A stretch of DNA of 64,000 nt from Paenibacillus plantiphilus (GCF_927798095.1 NZ_CAKMMF010000024.1:37491-101490); one strand, 5' to 3'. Shown: positions 52,319 through 61,748, numbered from the stretch's first letter. The notes: generated by a model from the sequence alone, not told the origin. Made by a program: numbers and translations.

Positions 52319-53209
52319 GTGCGCATTGGAGCAATCGAAGCGGGTGGGACTAAGTTTGTATGCGGAATCGGCAATGAACACGGTGAAATCGAGGACAGGA
52401 TCAGTTTTCCGACCGAACCTCCCGGGATCACTCTCGTTAAAGTCGTTTCGTATTTCAAAGACAAACAAGTGGATGCGATCGGAATCGGCTCTTTTGGTCC
52501 GATCGATATTCGCCCCGGAAGTCCGACATTCGGCTATGTAACAACAACGCCAAAGCCAGGCTGGGGAAATTATAATTTTTTAGGCACCCTGATGCGAGAG
52601 TTTCCGGTTCCCTATGGATGGGATACGGATGTGAATGCAGCGGCCTATGGCGAGGCGACATGGGGGGCAGCCAAGGGATTAAAAAGCTGTCTGTACTACA
52701 CCGTAGGGACAGGGATCGGAATCGGCGTCTATTCGGAAGGCAAGCTTGTACATGGTCTGGTTCATCCGGAAGGCGGTCATGTGCTGACAAGACGGCATGC
52801 GGATGATGATTTTGCAGGCATATGCCCTTATCATGGGGATTGTCTTGAGGGCATGGCGGCTGGGCCGGCGATTGAGGCCCGCTGGAAAGTGAAGGGGGAT
52901 GAGCTTCCAGCGGAGCATCGGGCTTGGGAAATCGAAGCTTTTTATATCGCCCAGTCGATTACAGGGGCCATTCTCTTGAATTCACCGGAGAAAGTGATTC
53001 TTGGAGGAGGCGTCATGCAGCAATCCCAGCTGTTCCCACTAATCAGGAATGCGGTGAAACAGAATTTGAACGGATATATAAACGCAAACGAGATTCTGCA
53101 GCAAATGGATGATTATATCGTGCCGCCGGGTCTTGGAGGGCATGCCGGGTTATACGGCGCATTAGCGTTAGGACTTTCGGCACTGAAGAGACAGGTGACT
53201 TTGATGTAA
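52319..53209 (+). CDS. ROK-family fructokinase
   Basis: A 296-residue sugar kinase that phosphorylates fructose released by the GH32 enzymes. The N-terminal ATP-binding loop is IGAIEAGGTKFVCGIG. The catalytic region includes GWDTDVNAAAYGEATWGAAKG. The zinc site typical of fructokinases such as YdhR is HPEGGHVLTRRHADDDFAGICPYHGDCLEGM (key HVLTRR, CPYHGDC). GTG 52319 follows AAAGGAGGAGG. It is the last gene of the locus and is followed by a terminator. Confidence 0.94.
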   Translation: MRIGAIEAGGTKFVCGIGNEHGEIEDRISFPTEPPGITLVKVVSYFKDKQVDAIGIGSFGPIDIRPGSPTFGYVTTTPKPGWGNYNFLGTLMREFPVPYGWDTDVNAAAYGEATWGAAKGLKSCLYYTVGTGIGIGVYSEGKLVHGLVHPEGGHVLTRRHADDDFAGICPYHGDCLEGMAAGPAIEARWKVKGDELPAEHRAWEIEAFYIAQSITGAILLNSPEKVILGGGVMQQSQLFPLIRNAVKQNLNGYINANEILQQMDDYIVPPGLGGHAGLYGALALGLSALKRQVTLM

Positions 53210-53290
53210 GGGTGAAGCCCGTTGTTCCAGCCTCAAACCTCATTTGCGTTACAACTCTGACGTAGCCACAAGTGTGTCGTCACAAGAAAG

Positions 53291-53326
53291 AACATGCCTG
53301 CTCGTGATGAGTAGGCATGTTTTTTT
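53291..53326 (+). terminator. Terminator of the fructan locus
   Basis: AACATGCCTGCTC and GAGTAGGCATGTT pair with one bulge, followed by six more T residues. Confidence 0.88.
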
Positions 53327-53345
53327 GGACTCTAATCAAGGAAGG

Positions 53346-54074
53346 TTAGGCATAAATATTTGATAATTGAAGAGACCATGTAGAACCGAATGCAGATAGA
53401 GTGGCCGATGTCGTTACTCCAACATTAGGTTGCCCTATACCAGCTCCTGTAGATAGAACTGCTTTCCAGGTTGTTGGAGCTGAATAATTAAATGTGAGAG
53501 TTGTTGGATTTGAAGTTAAGCTCTTTTGATACAAACCGCCGCCAATTGGAATTCCAGACACTCCATATATGACTTTCAGATTAGATAAAGTTATTTGATT
53601 GCTATATATCCCCCATCCGCCTGAGACATGATCCAGCTTCCAGTATACGAGTCCGTGACTATCATTAACATAAGAAACATAAACGGTTGAATAGGCTTGA
53701 ATCGCAGATGTTGAGTCCCATGCAGAGTCATACCTGGATGAATCGTAACTGGCAAGTGTTGTAACTGCATAGGTAGAAACAATATCGCCACTTGTGTTCT
53801 GCTCTCTGGATAATAGTTGTGCTGTTTTATATTTAGTAACATAGAGCGAACTTGTATTTCCCTTGGAATGAATGATTTCTTTACTTACCTGATTATCGAT
53901 TGGCAAATCCGAAATATTATTTCTCGCTCTTTCAACCAACTTTTTTTGATTCTTTATTTCTACATGCCTCTCTAATATTTTTGATTGATTGTTGGGAGAC
54001 GAAGCCATAACCGGAAATGCTAATAAAAGTGTGATTAACGTTGATAACACCAAACTAACAATTTTCTTACCCAT
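53346..54074 (-). CDS. Secreted hypothetical protein
   Basis: A 242-residue protein with a signal peptide (IVSLVLSTLITLLLAFPVMA, cleavage near residue 24). A charged helical propeptide-like segment (residues 25-85) precedes a beta-rich Ser/Thr/Tyr domain ending in GSTWSLQLSNIYA. I do not recognise the family. The gene is AT-rich compared with the fructan locus. The start is preceded by TAGGAGG. It could be a secreted beta-barrel or adhesin-like protein; no function is claimed. Confidence 0.75.
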   Translation of the reverse strand: MGKKIVSLVLSTLITLLLAFPVMASSPNNQSKILERHVEIKNQKKLVERARNNISDLPIDNQVSKEIIHSKGNTSSLYVTKYKTAQLLSREQNTSGDIVSTYAVTTLASYDSSRYDSAWDSTSAIQAYSTVYVSYVNDSHGLVYWKLDHVSGGWGIYSNQITLSNLKVIYGVSGIPIGGGLYQKSLTSNPTTLTFNYSAPTTWKAVLSTGAGIGQPNVGVTTSATLSAFGSTWSLQLSNIYA

Positions 54075-54158
54075 CAGACAACCTCCTATAAATTTATATT
54101 TAAACCATATATTGATCGTATATTACCCAATGCCATTTGTCAAACTATTCTCACGTGT

Positions 54159-54557
54159 TTAGTCGGATTTAAATTTAAAAAAACTGTTTACTAAAGAAAA
54201 TCCCAATAGAAACGCAACAAGAAAATGTCCATTGTAATTAAATAATCCATTATAGACGAATGCCACTGTAGGAAATTCTAAGTAATAGGTTAAGAAAGGA
54301 TATGCGGTTGCTATAAAACTTAAAATGAGAATAACGAGTTGAGACCGCTCTACTGTCAACACTTTAGGAATACCTCTAAACAAAGAAAAATAGATACCAA
54401 CTAGGATTGGAATTGTTCCCCAAGACCATAAACTGTAGGCAAGGTTCATTGTTTCTTTATGTTTTGCGTCGAAATAACCAAAAAGCCTGTTTGCTAAAAA
54501 TAAAACAACAAAGAACCCGACTGTCCAAAAAAAGTAATATGAAGTCCGTTTAAGCAT
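54159..54557 (-). CDS. Small hypothetical membrane protein
   Basis: A 132-residue protein with four hydrophobic helices (residues about 6-25, 38-60, 70-90, 103-122). No family recognised. ATG 54557 follows GGGAGGT by six bases. It is AT-rich, lies upstream of the secreted protein on the same strand with an 84-base gap, and may share its transcript. Confidence 0.7.
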   Translation of the reverse strand: MLKRTSYYFFWTVGFFVVLFLANRLFGYFDAKHKETMNLAYSLWSWGTIPILVGIYFSLFRGIPKVLTVERSQLVILILSFIATAYPFLTYYLEFPTVAFVYNGLFNYNGHFLVAFLLGFSLVNSFFKFKSD

Positions 54558-54756
54558 TTGCTTACCTCCCAATTAAATTTTATCGTACTAGATATCATAT
54601 TCCAGAAACCAACAACAAATCCCTTCTTTTAAATTTTCTGATTCGACTATTGCCCTATGACCAGAATTGGTTTTTGTTGTATAATTCAAGGAACTAACAG
54701 AAATGTTGGGATTAATTGTAGTCCTATGTTTTACAATGGAAAGGATATTGCATGCA

Positions 54757-55335
54757 ATGAATGATGAAAAAGATCAGCTGTTGTTGCTCATTTCCCCACA
54801 GTTTTCATTTCTGGATGAATCCCTTCAACGAGAGGTCTATCAGCATTTTTACAAGATCAACTATAATAGAGTTCTGTTTATATTGCAGGATTACGGCGCA
54901 GTACAGGATGTTATACAGGAGGCTTTTATTAAGACACTGGCTAAAGCCCCTCCTGCTCAGGATTTCAACTACCGAAAAGCCTGGATAATAGTGACGGTAA
55001 GAAATCTTGCATTAACCTACTTGCGGAAACTGAAAAAAAACCGTAACGAAACCAGTATCGAAAGTGTTTTTCTAGAAGGAACTCCTTTCATATCAGAGGA
55101 GTCTGTTGAGAAACATGTGGAGGAAAGAATGCTCAAAGAATTAGTGTTGAAATATATTCAGGTGTTAAAGCCTGAGTATCGGGTTATCATTGAGATGAGG
55201 TGGAAGCAGCAGCTGTCCTACCAGGAAATGGCCGAGGAGCTGCAATTGCCCCAAACAACGATAAAGCAAAAATTGCATCGAGCAAGAGCTGCATTGAGGA
55301 GAAAACTGAAAGAATGGATGAATACCAATGAATGA
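54757..55335 (+). CDS. ECF-type RNA polymerase sigma factor
   Basis: A 192-residue sigma factor. Region 2 contains AVQDVIQEAFIKTLAKAP and KAWIIVTVRNLALTYLRKLKKNR. Region 4 has the helix-turn-helix LSYQEMAEELQLPQTTIKQKLHRARAALRR. I choose ATG 54757, ten bases after AAAGGAT; the frame is open to 54703, and ATG 54736 is an alternative. Its end overlaps the next gene by eight bases, a DUF4367 protein that probably modulates it. Confidence 0.9.
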   Translation: MNDEKDQLLLLISPQFSFLDESLQREVYQHFYKINYNRVLFILQDYGAVQDVIQEAFIKTLAKAPPAQDFNYRKAWIIVTVRNLALTYLRKLKKNRNETSIESVFLEGTPFISEESVEKHVEERMLKELVLKYIQVLKPEYRVIIEMRWKQQLSYQEMAEELQLPQTTIKQKLHRARAALRRKLKEWMNTNE

Positions 55336-56119
55336 TAGTGAATTGGATCGGCTGATCGACGAAGCATTGGAAAGCATGCCAAAGATGCCTGTGCCTGATT
55401 CAGAACAATCATGGCTAGTAGTGAAACAGCAATATGCCAAGCTGCGCCGCAAGCAAAGGACTCGAAAAAGGCTGGCTTTAAGCAGCCTGGTAGCGGTCTC
55501 TTTTCTAGCTGGGGCTATTTTATTCGGGAATCCGACAGGTGTCACCGCGTTTTCACCCTTTTATCAGGCTGTGAAGGAATTGCCTAATCAAGTTGTTGCC
55601 TTTTTTTTCGGCAGCAATATAACCTCCGACAAAGGAGCAAAGACAGCTGCACCCAATGATTCGGACATTGTTTCTGAAGAGGATTTCTCTGTAGTTGAAG
55701 ATGGCGGAATGACAATGGTGGAGGTAACGGAGGAACAAGCTTCAGAAATGCTGCAATTTGATATGCCCAAATTGAATTATATTCCGAAGGGTTACACACT
55801 CATGCAGATTGAGGTAGCCCAGTCGCAAACAAAAACAAAATCCGATCACATTATGTTCGTCTATCAGAATAGCAAGAAGCAGTTGCTTCGAATAACGGTT
55901 ACCAGACTAAGCGACAATTTTGCAATCGGATCTGGAGCCAATCTTGCAGCAGCAACGGTGGAGACTGTTCAGCTTTCTCTCAGTGAAGGCATCTTGACCT
56001 TGAATAAGGGCGGAGCAAATAAACTCGAATTTCTGCAATCGAACATGTATATTTACATCCTTGGGTATATAGATCGAAATGACCTGATTCAAATTGCAGA
56101 GCATATGATGAAAAAATAA
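55328..56119 (+). CDS. Membrane-anchored DUF4367 protein, candidate anti-sigma factor
   Basis: A 263-residue protein: an 45-residue cytoplasmic N terminus, one membrane helix (LALSSLVAVSFLAGAILFG, about residues 56-74) and an external domain. The external part ends in the DUF4367 pattern FDMPKLNYIPKGYTLMQIEV to YIYILGYIDRNDLIQIAEHM. The single-span topology and overlap with the ECF sigma gene point to an anti-sigma or signal-transducing role, although no zinc anti-sigma motif is present. Confidence 0.82.
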   Translation: MNDSELDRLIDEALESMPKMPVPDSEQSWLVVKQQYAKLRRKQRTRKRLALSSLVAVSFLAGAILFGNPTGVTAFSPFYQAVKELPNQVVAFFFGSNITSDKGAKTAAPNDSDIVSEEDFSVVEDGGMTMVEVTEEQASEMLQFDMPKLNYIPKGYTLMQIEVAQSQTKTKSDHIMFVYQNSKKQLLRITVTRLSDNFAIGSGANLAAATVETVQLSLSEGILTLNKGGANKLEFLQSNMYIYILGYIDRNDLIQIAEHMMKK

Positions 56120-56130
56120 ACAATCGAAGG

Positions 56131-56166
56131 CAATCCGGATTCCTGGACGGGATTCCGGATTGTATC
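56131..56166. terminator. Terminator between convergent genes
   Basis: CAATCCGGATTCC and GGGATTCCGGATTG form a 13-base stem with one mismatch, located between the DUF4367 gene and the convergent secreted protein gene. Confidence 0.75.
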
Positions 56167-56180
56167 GTTTCAAAGGAACA

Positions 56181-56687
56181 CTAAGACGAGGGGATTAAAA
56201 TATAATTACTGATGCGTTCTCCTTGTTCGTATATACCGCCTTCCATTACCCAATGAAGCGTCTTTGCGCGATAATAATAACCCGCAGTTACATTCCATGT
56301 CACATTAATAGAAAAAGAAGTCTTTTGAGTGCTGCTGCGATAAATGGGATTCCCAACATTTTCCCATTGATTGCCTGTCCATCGATGCAAATAGAAGGTG
56401 ACTCCAATTTGATCTACTAGCTGGGTTGCATGTGTAGTTCCATTGATAGTTGCCGAGGATTGGTGCGGTGTTTGCGCGATATTGCTTAATCCATCTTCTA
56501 AATAATCATGAGCAGGATCAAAGGCACTTGGAGGGGGAGGTTGATCCACAATGGGCGGAGGCGGCGGAGTTAAGGCTCCAGGTTGAGTGGCTCCATCTGC
56601 TTGAGCATCTGTTGCGAATAAGATTGCGCTGAATAAGGACACAAACAAAATAAGGCTGACTAAAAGGCTGCGGTTGTTGGAGGACAT
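56181..56687 (-). CDS. Secreted DUF6147-like protein
   Basis: A 168-residue protein with a signal peptide (LLVSLILFVSLFSAILFATDAQA), a Pro-rich linker (PPPPPIVDQPPPPS) and a beta domain from YLEDGLSNIAQ to ISNYILI. The domain pattern, including DQIGVTFYLHRWTGNQWENV, resembles the DUF6147 family of small exported Firmicute proteins. ATG 56687 follows AGAAGG; a longer frame would add 16 residues before the signal. Confidence 0.75.
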   Translation of the reverse strand: MSSNNRSLLVSLILFVSLFSAILFATDAQADGATQPGALTPPPPPIVDQPPPPSAFDPAHDYLEDGLSNIAQTPHQSSATINGTTHATQLVDQIGVTFYLHRWTGNQWENVGNPIYRSSTQKTSFSINVTWNVTAGYYYRAKTLHWVMEGGIYEQGERISNYILIPSS

Positions 56688-56934
56688 ACTTGACCTTCTT
56701 TCTATTGGTTTTTTATAGCCTATTCCTATAAACACTTAGAATGCAGCTTTGTTTTGGTTTTTTAAAAAATTCTAAAAATGTTTTTTAATCTCATTTTACA
56801 CCCAGATCCTCTATACAAGATGTGGGCTATTTGACGTTTAAGGTTAAAAAATAAGGATAAAGTGTAACGTTTCTCCAATTAAATGCGTTTGTATAAGGGG
56901 CAAGTAATTTAAATCAACTTGAGGAAGTGAAGTC

Positions 56935-58083
56935 ATGTTTAATGAAAGATTGCGTTTCATTGTTATCGTTGTACTCGTGGTTCTATGTTCAGCCTGCTCC
57001 ACCACTGAAGAGATTAAACCAATCCCTCAGGAAACAGAGAACAACCTTGGTGAGAATCCGCCAACAAGCACTACTGAAAGCAAGACGTATACAGAAACGC
57101 TGACAACGAATCTTAAGGTGGATGCAGTGTTGGATATACCTGATGAGAAGAATATTCCTCTGCTTGAAGTTAATGACCACGTGTTTGATGAGAATAAACT
57201 AGCCGCTGTTTTATTAGAATCGAAGGGAGCAGTGAAGAAAGAGAATGAAAGTGAAGTTGTATTTACATATAAAGACAACAAGCTGAGAATTTCCAAGGAA
57301 TCATCGTCTTTTAATTTTGTTACGACTATGGGGGATCATGCAAGCACACTAATCAATAATATGAGCGATAAAATGGATGCCAGTTTTAAATTAGAAGAGC
57401 TGGACTCCATCAAGAAATCCAAAGCTGTGGAACAAGTTGCAGCGGTCTTTGGTCAACTAGAACTAACGCCTCATCTCCCCTCCAAGGTATATGCTTTGGA
57501 CCACCATACACTTCAGCAAGAACAAGACCTGCTAATGCAGGATGAAAATTTTAAATTTTATGTTGATTTAGGAAAAACCAAGGTCAGAGAAACATGGAAC
57601 AAAGATGATGAAAGCTACTATATGATTTTCTCGATTGATATGCATGGTCTGCCGATCGCTTCTACCGGTTATACACTGCGGAGTTCAGAAGTCGAGGTTC
57701 CAAGCAGCGAGGTAAGGGTAGTTTTCTCGAAACGTGGAATTGAATCATTCGAGATTGTAGGATCCATATACGCCGAGCAGGGAAGCAAGGTCGCTCCCTC
57801 TTCTCTAATTTCTATGGAACAAGCACTGGATAGTCTGAAAGAAAAGTATGACGCGATCATACTAAAGGACGAATTAACAGTTACGAGAATCTCCATTGTC
57901 TACGTGCCCGTATTCATCAGTTCTAATGTTGACTCCAAAACAGGCGTCCTGTTTGATAAAAAAATGGAAATGGTTCCGGCTTGGTATTTTAATATCGATA
58001 GAAAATACAGCAAAGGAGATCATATAAATACAGAGCCTGTTGTAGTGCGAATTAACGCTATTACAGGAGAAGAAATCCTTTGA
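56935..58083 (+). CDS. Lipoprotein, YycI-like C-terminal region
   Basis: A 382-residue lipoprotein with lipobox VVLCSAC near residue 21. The long alpha/beta external region ends in VYVPVFISSNVDS to VPAWYFNIDRKYS and VVVRINAITGEEIL, a pattern also seen in the YycH/YycI regulator family. It starts the operon that continues with two ABC-2 membrane proteins and an ATPase, so it may be the sensor or accessory subunit of that transporter. Function otherwise unknown. The gene is AT-rich. Confidence 0.75.
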   Translation: MFNERLRFIVIVVLVVLCSACSTTEEIKPIPQETENNLGENPPTSTTESKTYTETLTTNLKVDAVLDIPDEKNIPLLEVNDHVFDENKLAAVLLESKGAVKKENESEVVFTYKDNKLRISKESSSFNFVTTMGDHASTLINNMSDKMDASFKLEELDSIKKSKAVEQVAAVFGQLELTPHLPSKVYALDHHTLQQEQDLLMQDENFKFYVDLGKTKVRETWNKDDESYYMIFSIDMHGLPIASTGYTLRSSEVEVPSSEVRVVFSKRGIESFEIVGSIYAEQGSKVAPSSLISMEQALDSLKEKYDAIILKDELTVTRISIVYVPVFISSNVDSKTGVLFDKKMEMVPAWYFNIDRKYSKGDHINTEPVVVRINAITGEEIL

Positions 58084-58095
58084 TTGGAGTGGCTT

Positions 58096-58878
58096 ATGAA
58101 ACGAACAGTTGGAATTCTTTCGATGGATTTGAAGCGTGCGTTTGGTTCAAGCGGTTTTTTACTAGCCATTCTTGGTGTTTGGCTTATCTATTATGCAGGT
58201 GCTGGAAGCGAGATCGAATATGCGCCAGATGTATTATTGTTATTTAAATATTCTACTCAGGCTAGCGGATTCAACAAAATCATAATATTATGTTGTGTTT
58301 TGCCATATACGATAAGCTATTGCATCGATTGGAACAGTAAATATATGAGGCCAGTTGTTATACGCGTTGGTTCATTCAGGTATGCCTTGAGCAAGATTAT
58401 AGCTTGCGGATTATCTTCTGCAATGGCTGTCGTTGTAGGAATCATATTGTTTATTGTTCCATTCGCAATCCATATTCCACTGGTTTCTCCTGTGGCAGGC
58501 AACTTTGAAGCATTTGCAACTGGAACGCTGGGCGGAGAATTATTGCTAGACGGTCAATATGTCTCGTATTTCGTTGTTTATATTTATTTGGCGGCATTGG
58601 CAGGGGCTTTTTGGGCGATTGTAGGTCTGTGTGCTTCCGCATTTATGCCGAACAAATTTGTAGCGTTGTTTCTTCCCTTTATTGGACTGTATGTGCTGAA
58701 TTTTATCACCGTTGAATTTCCGATATGGTTGCAATTAAACGAAGTAACCAATGGTGACGTTATCATTGGTGGAACGACTTTTAGTTTAATTTACGCAACT
58801 TTATTGGTTGGGGTGCTTCTAGCTGGAGTTGGATTATTGTTTGTTAAAACAACAGCAAGGAGGCTGTCCAATGAGTAG
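58096..58878 (+). CDS. ABC-2 type membrane subunit
   Basis: A 260-residue protein with six hydrophobic helices and a hydrophilic N-terminal amphipathic start typical of ABC-2 permeases. ATG 58096 follows GGAGTGG; the TTG at 58084 abuts the previous stop but lacks a ribosome site. It overlaps the next permease gene by eight bases. Substrate unknown. Confidence 0.82.
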   Translation: MKRTVGILSMDLKRAFGSSGFLLAILGVWLIYYAGAGSEIEYAPDVLLLFKYSTQASGFNKIIILCCVLPYTISYCIDWNSKYMRPVVIRVGSFRYALSKIIACGLSSAMAVVVGIILFIVPFAIHIPLVSPVAGNFEAFATGTLGGELLLDGQYVSYFVVYIYLAALAGAFWAIVGLCASAFMPNKFVALFLPFIGLYVLNFITVEFPIWLQLNEVTNGDVIIGGTTFSLIYATLLVGVLLAGVGLLFVKTTARRLSNE

Positions 58879-59725
58879 CCTGCCAAACTATTATTCTATT
58901 GCGGGGAATCAGATACGCAGATGGTTTACTAATCCGCGCATATATATTCTTGTTGCTTTGCTTATTATTCTAATGTGGACCTATATAGGTCCGATCATAC
59001 AGTTTTCACATGCTTCGGGCTATAGAGTTTCTTCTTGGCTGTTTCCGTTCCTATCAAATTTCGCCTATACGCAAATGTTTATGCTGTTTGGGGTTGTATT
59101 GCTCTTTTGTGACGCTCCTTTTGTCAATGAAGGCCAGCCTTATCTTCTCATTAGAAGTGGACGAATACATTGGGCGTTGGGACAGATTCTGTATATTTCA
59201 TTGAGTACGGCTATTTATTGTTTGTTCATAGCTGCTGTCAGCATGCTGCTGCTAATTCCCAATATGTTCGTAAGCCCAGAATGGGGGAAAGTGCTTCGTA
59301 CACTGGCTCAAACGAACGCTGGTCAAGAATTCAATGTTCGATTGCCGATTAGTTTTAACCTACAGTCATCATATACGCCGATTCAGGCCATTAGCTTAAG
59401 CCTACTGCTGGAATGGTGTGTAGGAATGATAATAGGACTTGTCATTTTTATTATGAATACTTTTTTCAAACGGGCAATTGGCGCTATCATTGGCGCTGCT
59501 ATTATATTGTTTGACTTTGCAATTTTTAATAATCTCTCTCATTATTTTTACAATTTTTCTCCAGTATCAATGGCTCGCTTAACTATTCTTGATCCAAGCG
59601 GCCTATCGCTGCGTCCGACACCAATGTATGCAATAGTTTTTTTGTTTTCCTCCATTATTGTGCTGAGTATTATTGCAGTACTATCCGTACGCAAACGCGA
59701 TATAGAAATCTCTCCGCAAATTTGA
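58871..59725 (+). CDS. ABC-2 type membrane subunit
   Basis: A 284-residue protein with six hydrophobic helices. I choose ATG 58871 because AAGGAGG lies eight bases upstream, inside the previous gene. It forms a likely heterodimer with the product of the preceding gene. Long external loops occur between helices 3 and 4. No further function visible. Confidence 0.82.
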   Translation: MSSLPNYYSIAGNQIRRWFTNPRIYILVALLIILMWTYIGPIIQFSHASGYRVSSWLFPFLSNFAYTQMFMLFGVVLLFCDAPFVNEGQPYLLIRSGRIHWALGQILYISLSTAIYCLFIAAVSMLLLIPNMFVSPEWGKVLRTLAQTNAGQEFNVRLPISFNLQSSYTPIQAISLSLLLEWCVGMIIGLVIFIMNTFFKRAIGAIIGAAIILFDFAIFNNLSHYFYNFSPVSMARLTILDPSGLSLRPTPMYAIVFLFSSIIVLSIIAVLSVRKRDIEISPQI

Positions 59726-59747
59726 TGCTAGAAGGAGAATTTAATTT

Positions 59748-60392
59748 ATGGCTGATCCTGTCATTCGAGTTATGAATGTTAGCAAAACCTTTAAAGAAAA
59801 TAGAGCTTTAAATGATATATCTATCGATTTTGAAAGGAATAAGATTCATGGTTTAGTAGGGCGGAATGGCTCTGGCAAAACGATGCTATTAAAATGTATT
59901 TGTGGATTTACGCCAATTACCTCAGGTGAAATTACCGTAAACGGCAAATCGATTGGGAAGGATATTGACATTCCTAAGGATGTAGGAATTATTATAGAAA
60001 CCCCTGGATTTTTACCTGGTTATACGGGTTTCAAAAATTTGAAGTTTTTAGCAGACATTAATAAAATAATTTCCAAGGATGAGATTAAGGCTGTGTTGAA
60101 GAGAGTTGGGCTAGACCCCGAAAGCAAGAAAAAGGCAGGCAAATATTCTTTGGGAATGAGGCAAAGGCTAGGGATTGCTCAAGCTATTATGGAACGTCCA
60201 TCCATTCTGCTGCTTGACGAGCCAATGAATGGAATCGATAAACAAGGGGTAAATGACATTCGAGAGCTTCTGCTGGACTTGCGCGACGAAGGAATAACGA
60301 TCTTGTTGGCCAGCCATAGTGCAGAGGATATTGAAATCCTTTGTGATACGGTTTGTGAAATGGATCAGGGAGAGCTTGCAATTATTCGATGA
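59748..60392 (+). CDS. ABC transporter ATP-binding protein
   Basis: A 214-residue ATPase with Walker A GRNGSGKTM, Q-loop area VGIIIETPGFLPGYTG, signature YSLGMRQRLG and Walker B ILLLDEPMNGID, then the switch His in LASHSAEDIE. The signature deviates from LSGGQ (YSLGM), as in several ABC-2 exporters including lantibiotic-immunity types. It energises the two membrane subunits encoded just upstream. Confidence 0.93.
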   Translation: MADPVIRVMNVSKTFKENRALNDISIDFERNKIHGLVGRNGSGKTMLLKCICGFTPITSGEITVNGKSIGKDIDIPKDVGIIIETPGFLPGYTGFKNLKFLADINKIISKDEIKAVLKRVGLDPESKKKAGKYSLGMRQRLGIAQAIMERPSILLLDEPMNGIDKQGVNDIRELLLDLRDEGITILLASHSAEDIEILCDTVCEMDQGELAIIR

Positions 60393-60412
60393 ATGGCTGT
60401 GAAGTATTTTTT

Positions 60413-60455
60413 AGACTGACATTTCCTATGCAATTGGGGTGTCAGTCTATTTTTC
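60413..60455 (+). terminator. Terminator of lipoprotein-ABC operon
   Basis: AGACTGACA (60413-60421) pairs with TGTCAGTCT (60440-60448), followed by ATTTTTC. Confidence 0.85.
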
Positions 60456-60517
60456 TGTAATATTATGGGTCGGATTCTAGCTTTTTTATATAATTGATCA
60501 TGATTTAAAAATGAAAA

Positions 60518-60546
60518 TTGAAAATTGGTATAGGTTACATTAAGAT
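60518..60546 (+). promoter_or_regulatory. Promoter of SARP-like response regulator
   Basis: TTGAAA at 60518-60523 and TAAGAT at 60541-60546 with 17-base spacing, 62 bases ahead of the start codon. Confidence 0.6.
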
Positions 60547-60608
60547 GTCATTAAGGATAATAATATCGGCATTCTTACATGTAGCGGTAATTGAGGGAGG
60601 TGCATCTG

Positions 60609-61748
60609 ATGAGAGTGATTCTAGTGGATGATGAACGTCTGGCATTGAGCAGGCTGGAGAGAATATTGAGTGCCATAGATGACTGTAATGTGATTGGGGC
60701 GTTCGTGAATGTCGAGCATGCCATTGAACAGATTGCCTTATCTCAGCCGGATATTGTCTTCCTTGATATTCAGATGCCTGGAATGGACGGCATAGAATTA
60801 GCTGTTCGAATACGTGAGATCACCCCCAGTACGGATATCGTCTTTATTTCCGCTCATCGGGAATATGCATTTGATGCTTTTGGGCTGGAAGCGTTGGATT
60901 ATATGCTCAAGCCTGTTACAGAAGAGCGATTGATGGAAACGATTCGGCGAGTCCGCAAGCGCATTCATTTACATTTACGTCCTGTTGCCCAACCATCGGT
61001 AAAGTTTAATTGCATGGGCAGGTTGCAACTGCAAATATCGAACAATGAACCGGAAACGATCAAGTGGCGTACGACAAAGGTTAAAGAATTGTTCGCCTAT
61101 CTGCTGCATCATCGCAATCAAATCGTAAGCAAGGATACGCTGCTGGAATTGCTCTGGCCTGGTCTGGATGAACGCAAAGGTATTGCTAATTTGCAGACCA
61201 GCATTTACCGGATACGAAACCTGTGCAAAACCGACGAGCTGAAGGACGTCATGATGATTAACTTCTCTCACTACGGCTATATTTTGGAAACGAAGAAAAT
61301 GACTGTCGATGCTGAGGAATGGGATCTGCAATTGCGCCAGCTTGAGCCTATATCGTACATCAACGCTGCCGATCATCAAAGAGCTTTTGATCTTTACCGC
61401 GGTGATTATTTTGGCGAGGATCAATATTTCTGGGCGGAGGTTGAACGGAACCGGCTCAAACGAATGTGGTTGGATCTGTCTGGCAGCCTTGGACAATTCT
61501 ATGATCGGAATGGCAGGGATCGTGAGGCATTGGCTATCTACCATCGGGTTGTTCAGCACGAACCGTTATTAGAAGAGGCTCATATGGCCATCATGAACAT
61601 CTATGACCGTTTGAAGGATAACGACTCCGTAGAGCTGCAATATCGGCATATGGTAGGGGTTCTGAAGCAAGAGGCGGATGTTAGTCCTAGCCAGGAGATA
61701 TTGGAGTGGTATCAGAGTTGGCAATTGGCTAACAGCAATCCTCTGTAA
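60609..61748 (+). CDS. Response regulator with SARP-like (winged helix plus BTAD) output
   Basis: A 379-residue regulator. The receiver (residues 1-120) has VILVDDERLALSRL, the phosphorylated Asp in DIVFLDIQMPGMDG and the Lys in LDYMLKPVTEE. An OmpR-like winged helix follows, with KWRTTKVKELFAYLLHHRNQ and a wing ending HYGYILETKK. A helical BTAD-type domain (about 245-375) completes it, ending in DVSPSQEILEWYQ. ATG 60609 follows GGAGGTG. No histidine kinase is encoded nearby in the window, so its partner is unknown. It may control the ABC operon upstream or the surface protein downstream. Confidence 0.9.
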   Translation: MRVILVDDERLALSRLERILSAIDDCNVIGAFVNVEHAIEQIALSQPDIVFLDIQMPGMDGIELAVRIREITPSTDIVFISAHREYAFDAFGLEALDYMLKPVTEERLMETIRRVRKRIHLHLRPVAQPSVKFNCMGRLQLQISNNEPETIKWRTTKVKELFAYLLHHRNQIVSKDTLLELLWPGLDERKGIANLQTSIYRIRNLCKTDELKDVMMINFSHYGYILETKKMTVDAEEWDLQLRQLEPISYINAADHQRAFDLYRGDYFGEDQYFWAEVERNRLKRMWLDLSGSLGQFYDRNGRDREALAIYHRVVQHEPLLEEAHMAIMNIYDRLKDNDSVELQYRHMVGVLKQEADVSPSQEILEWYQSWQLANSNPL

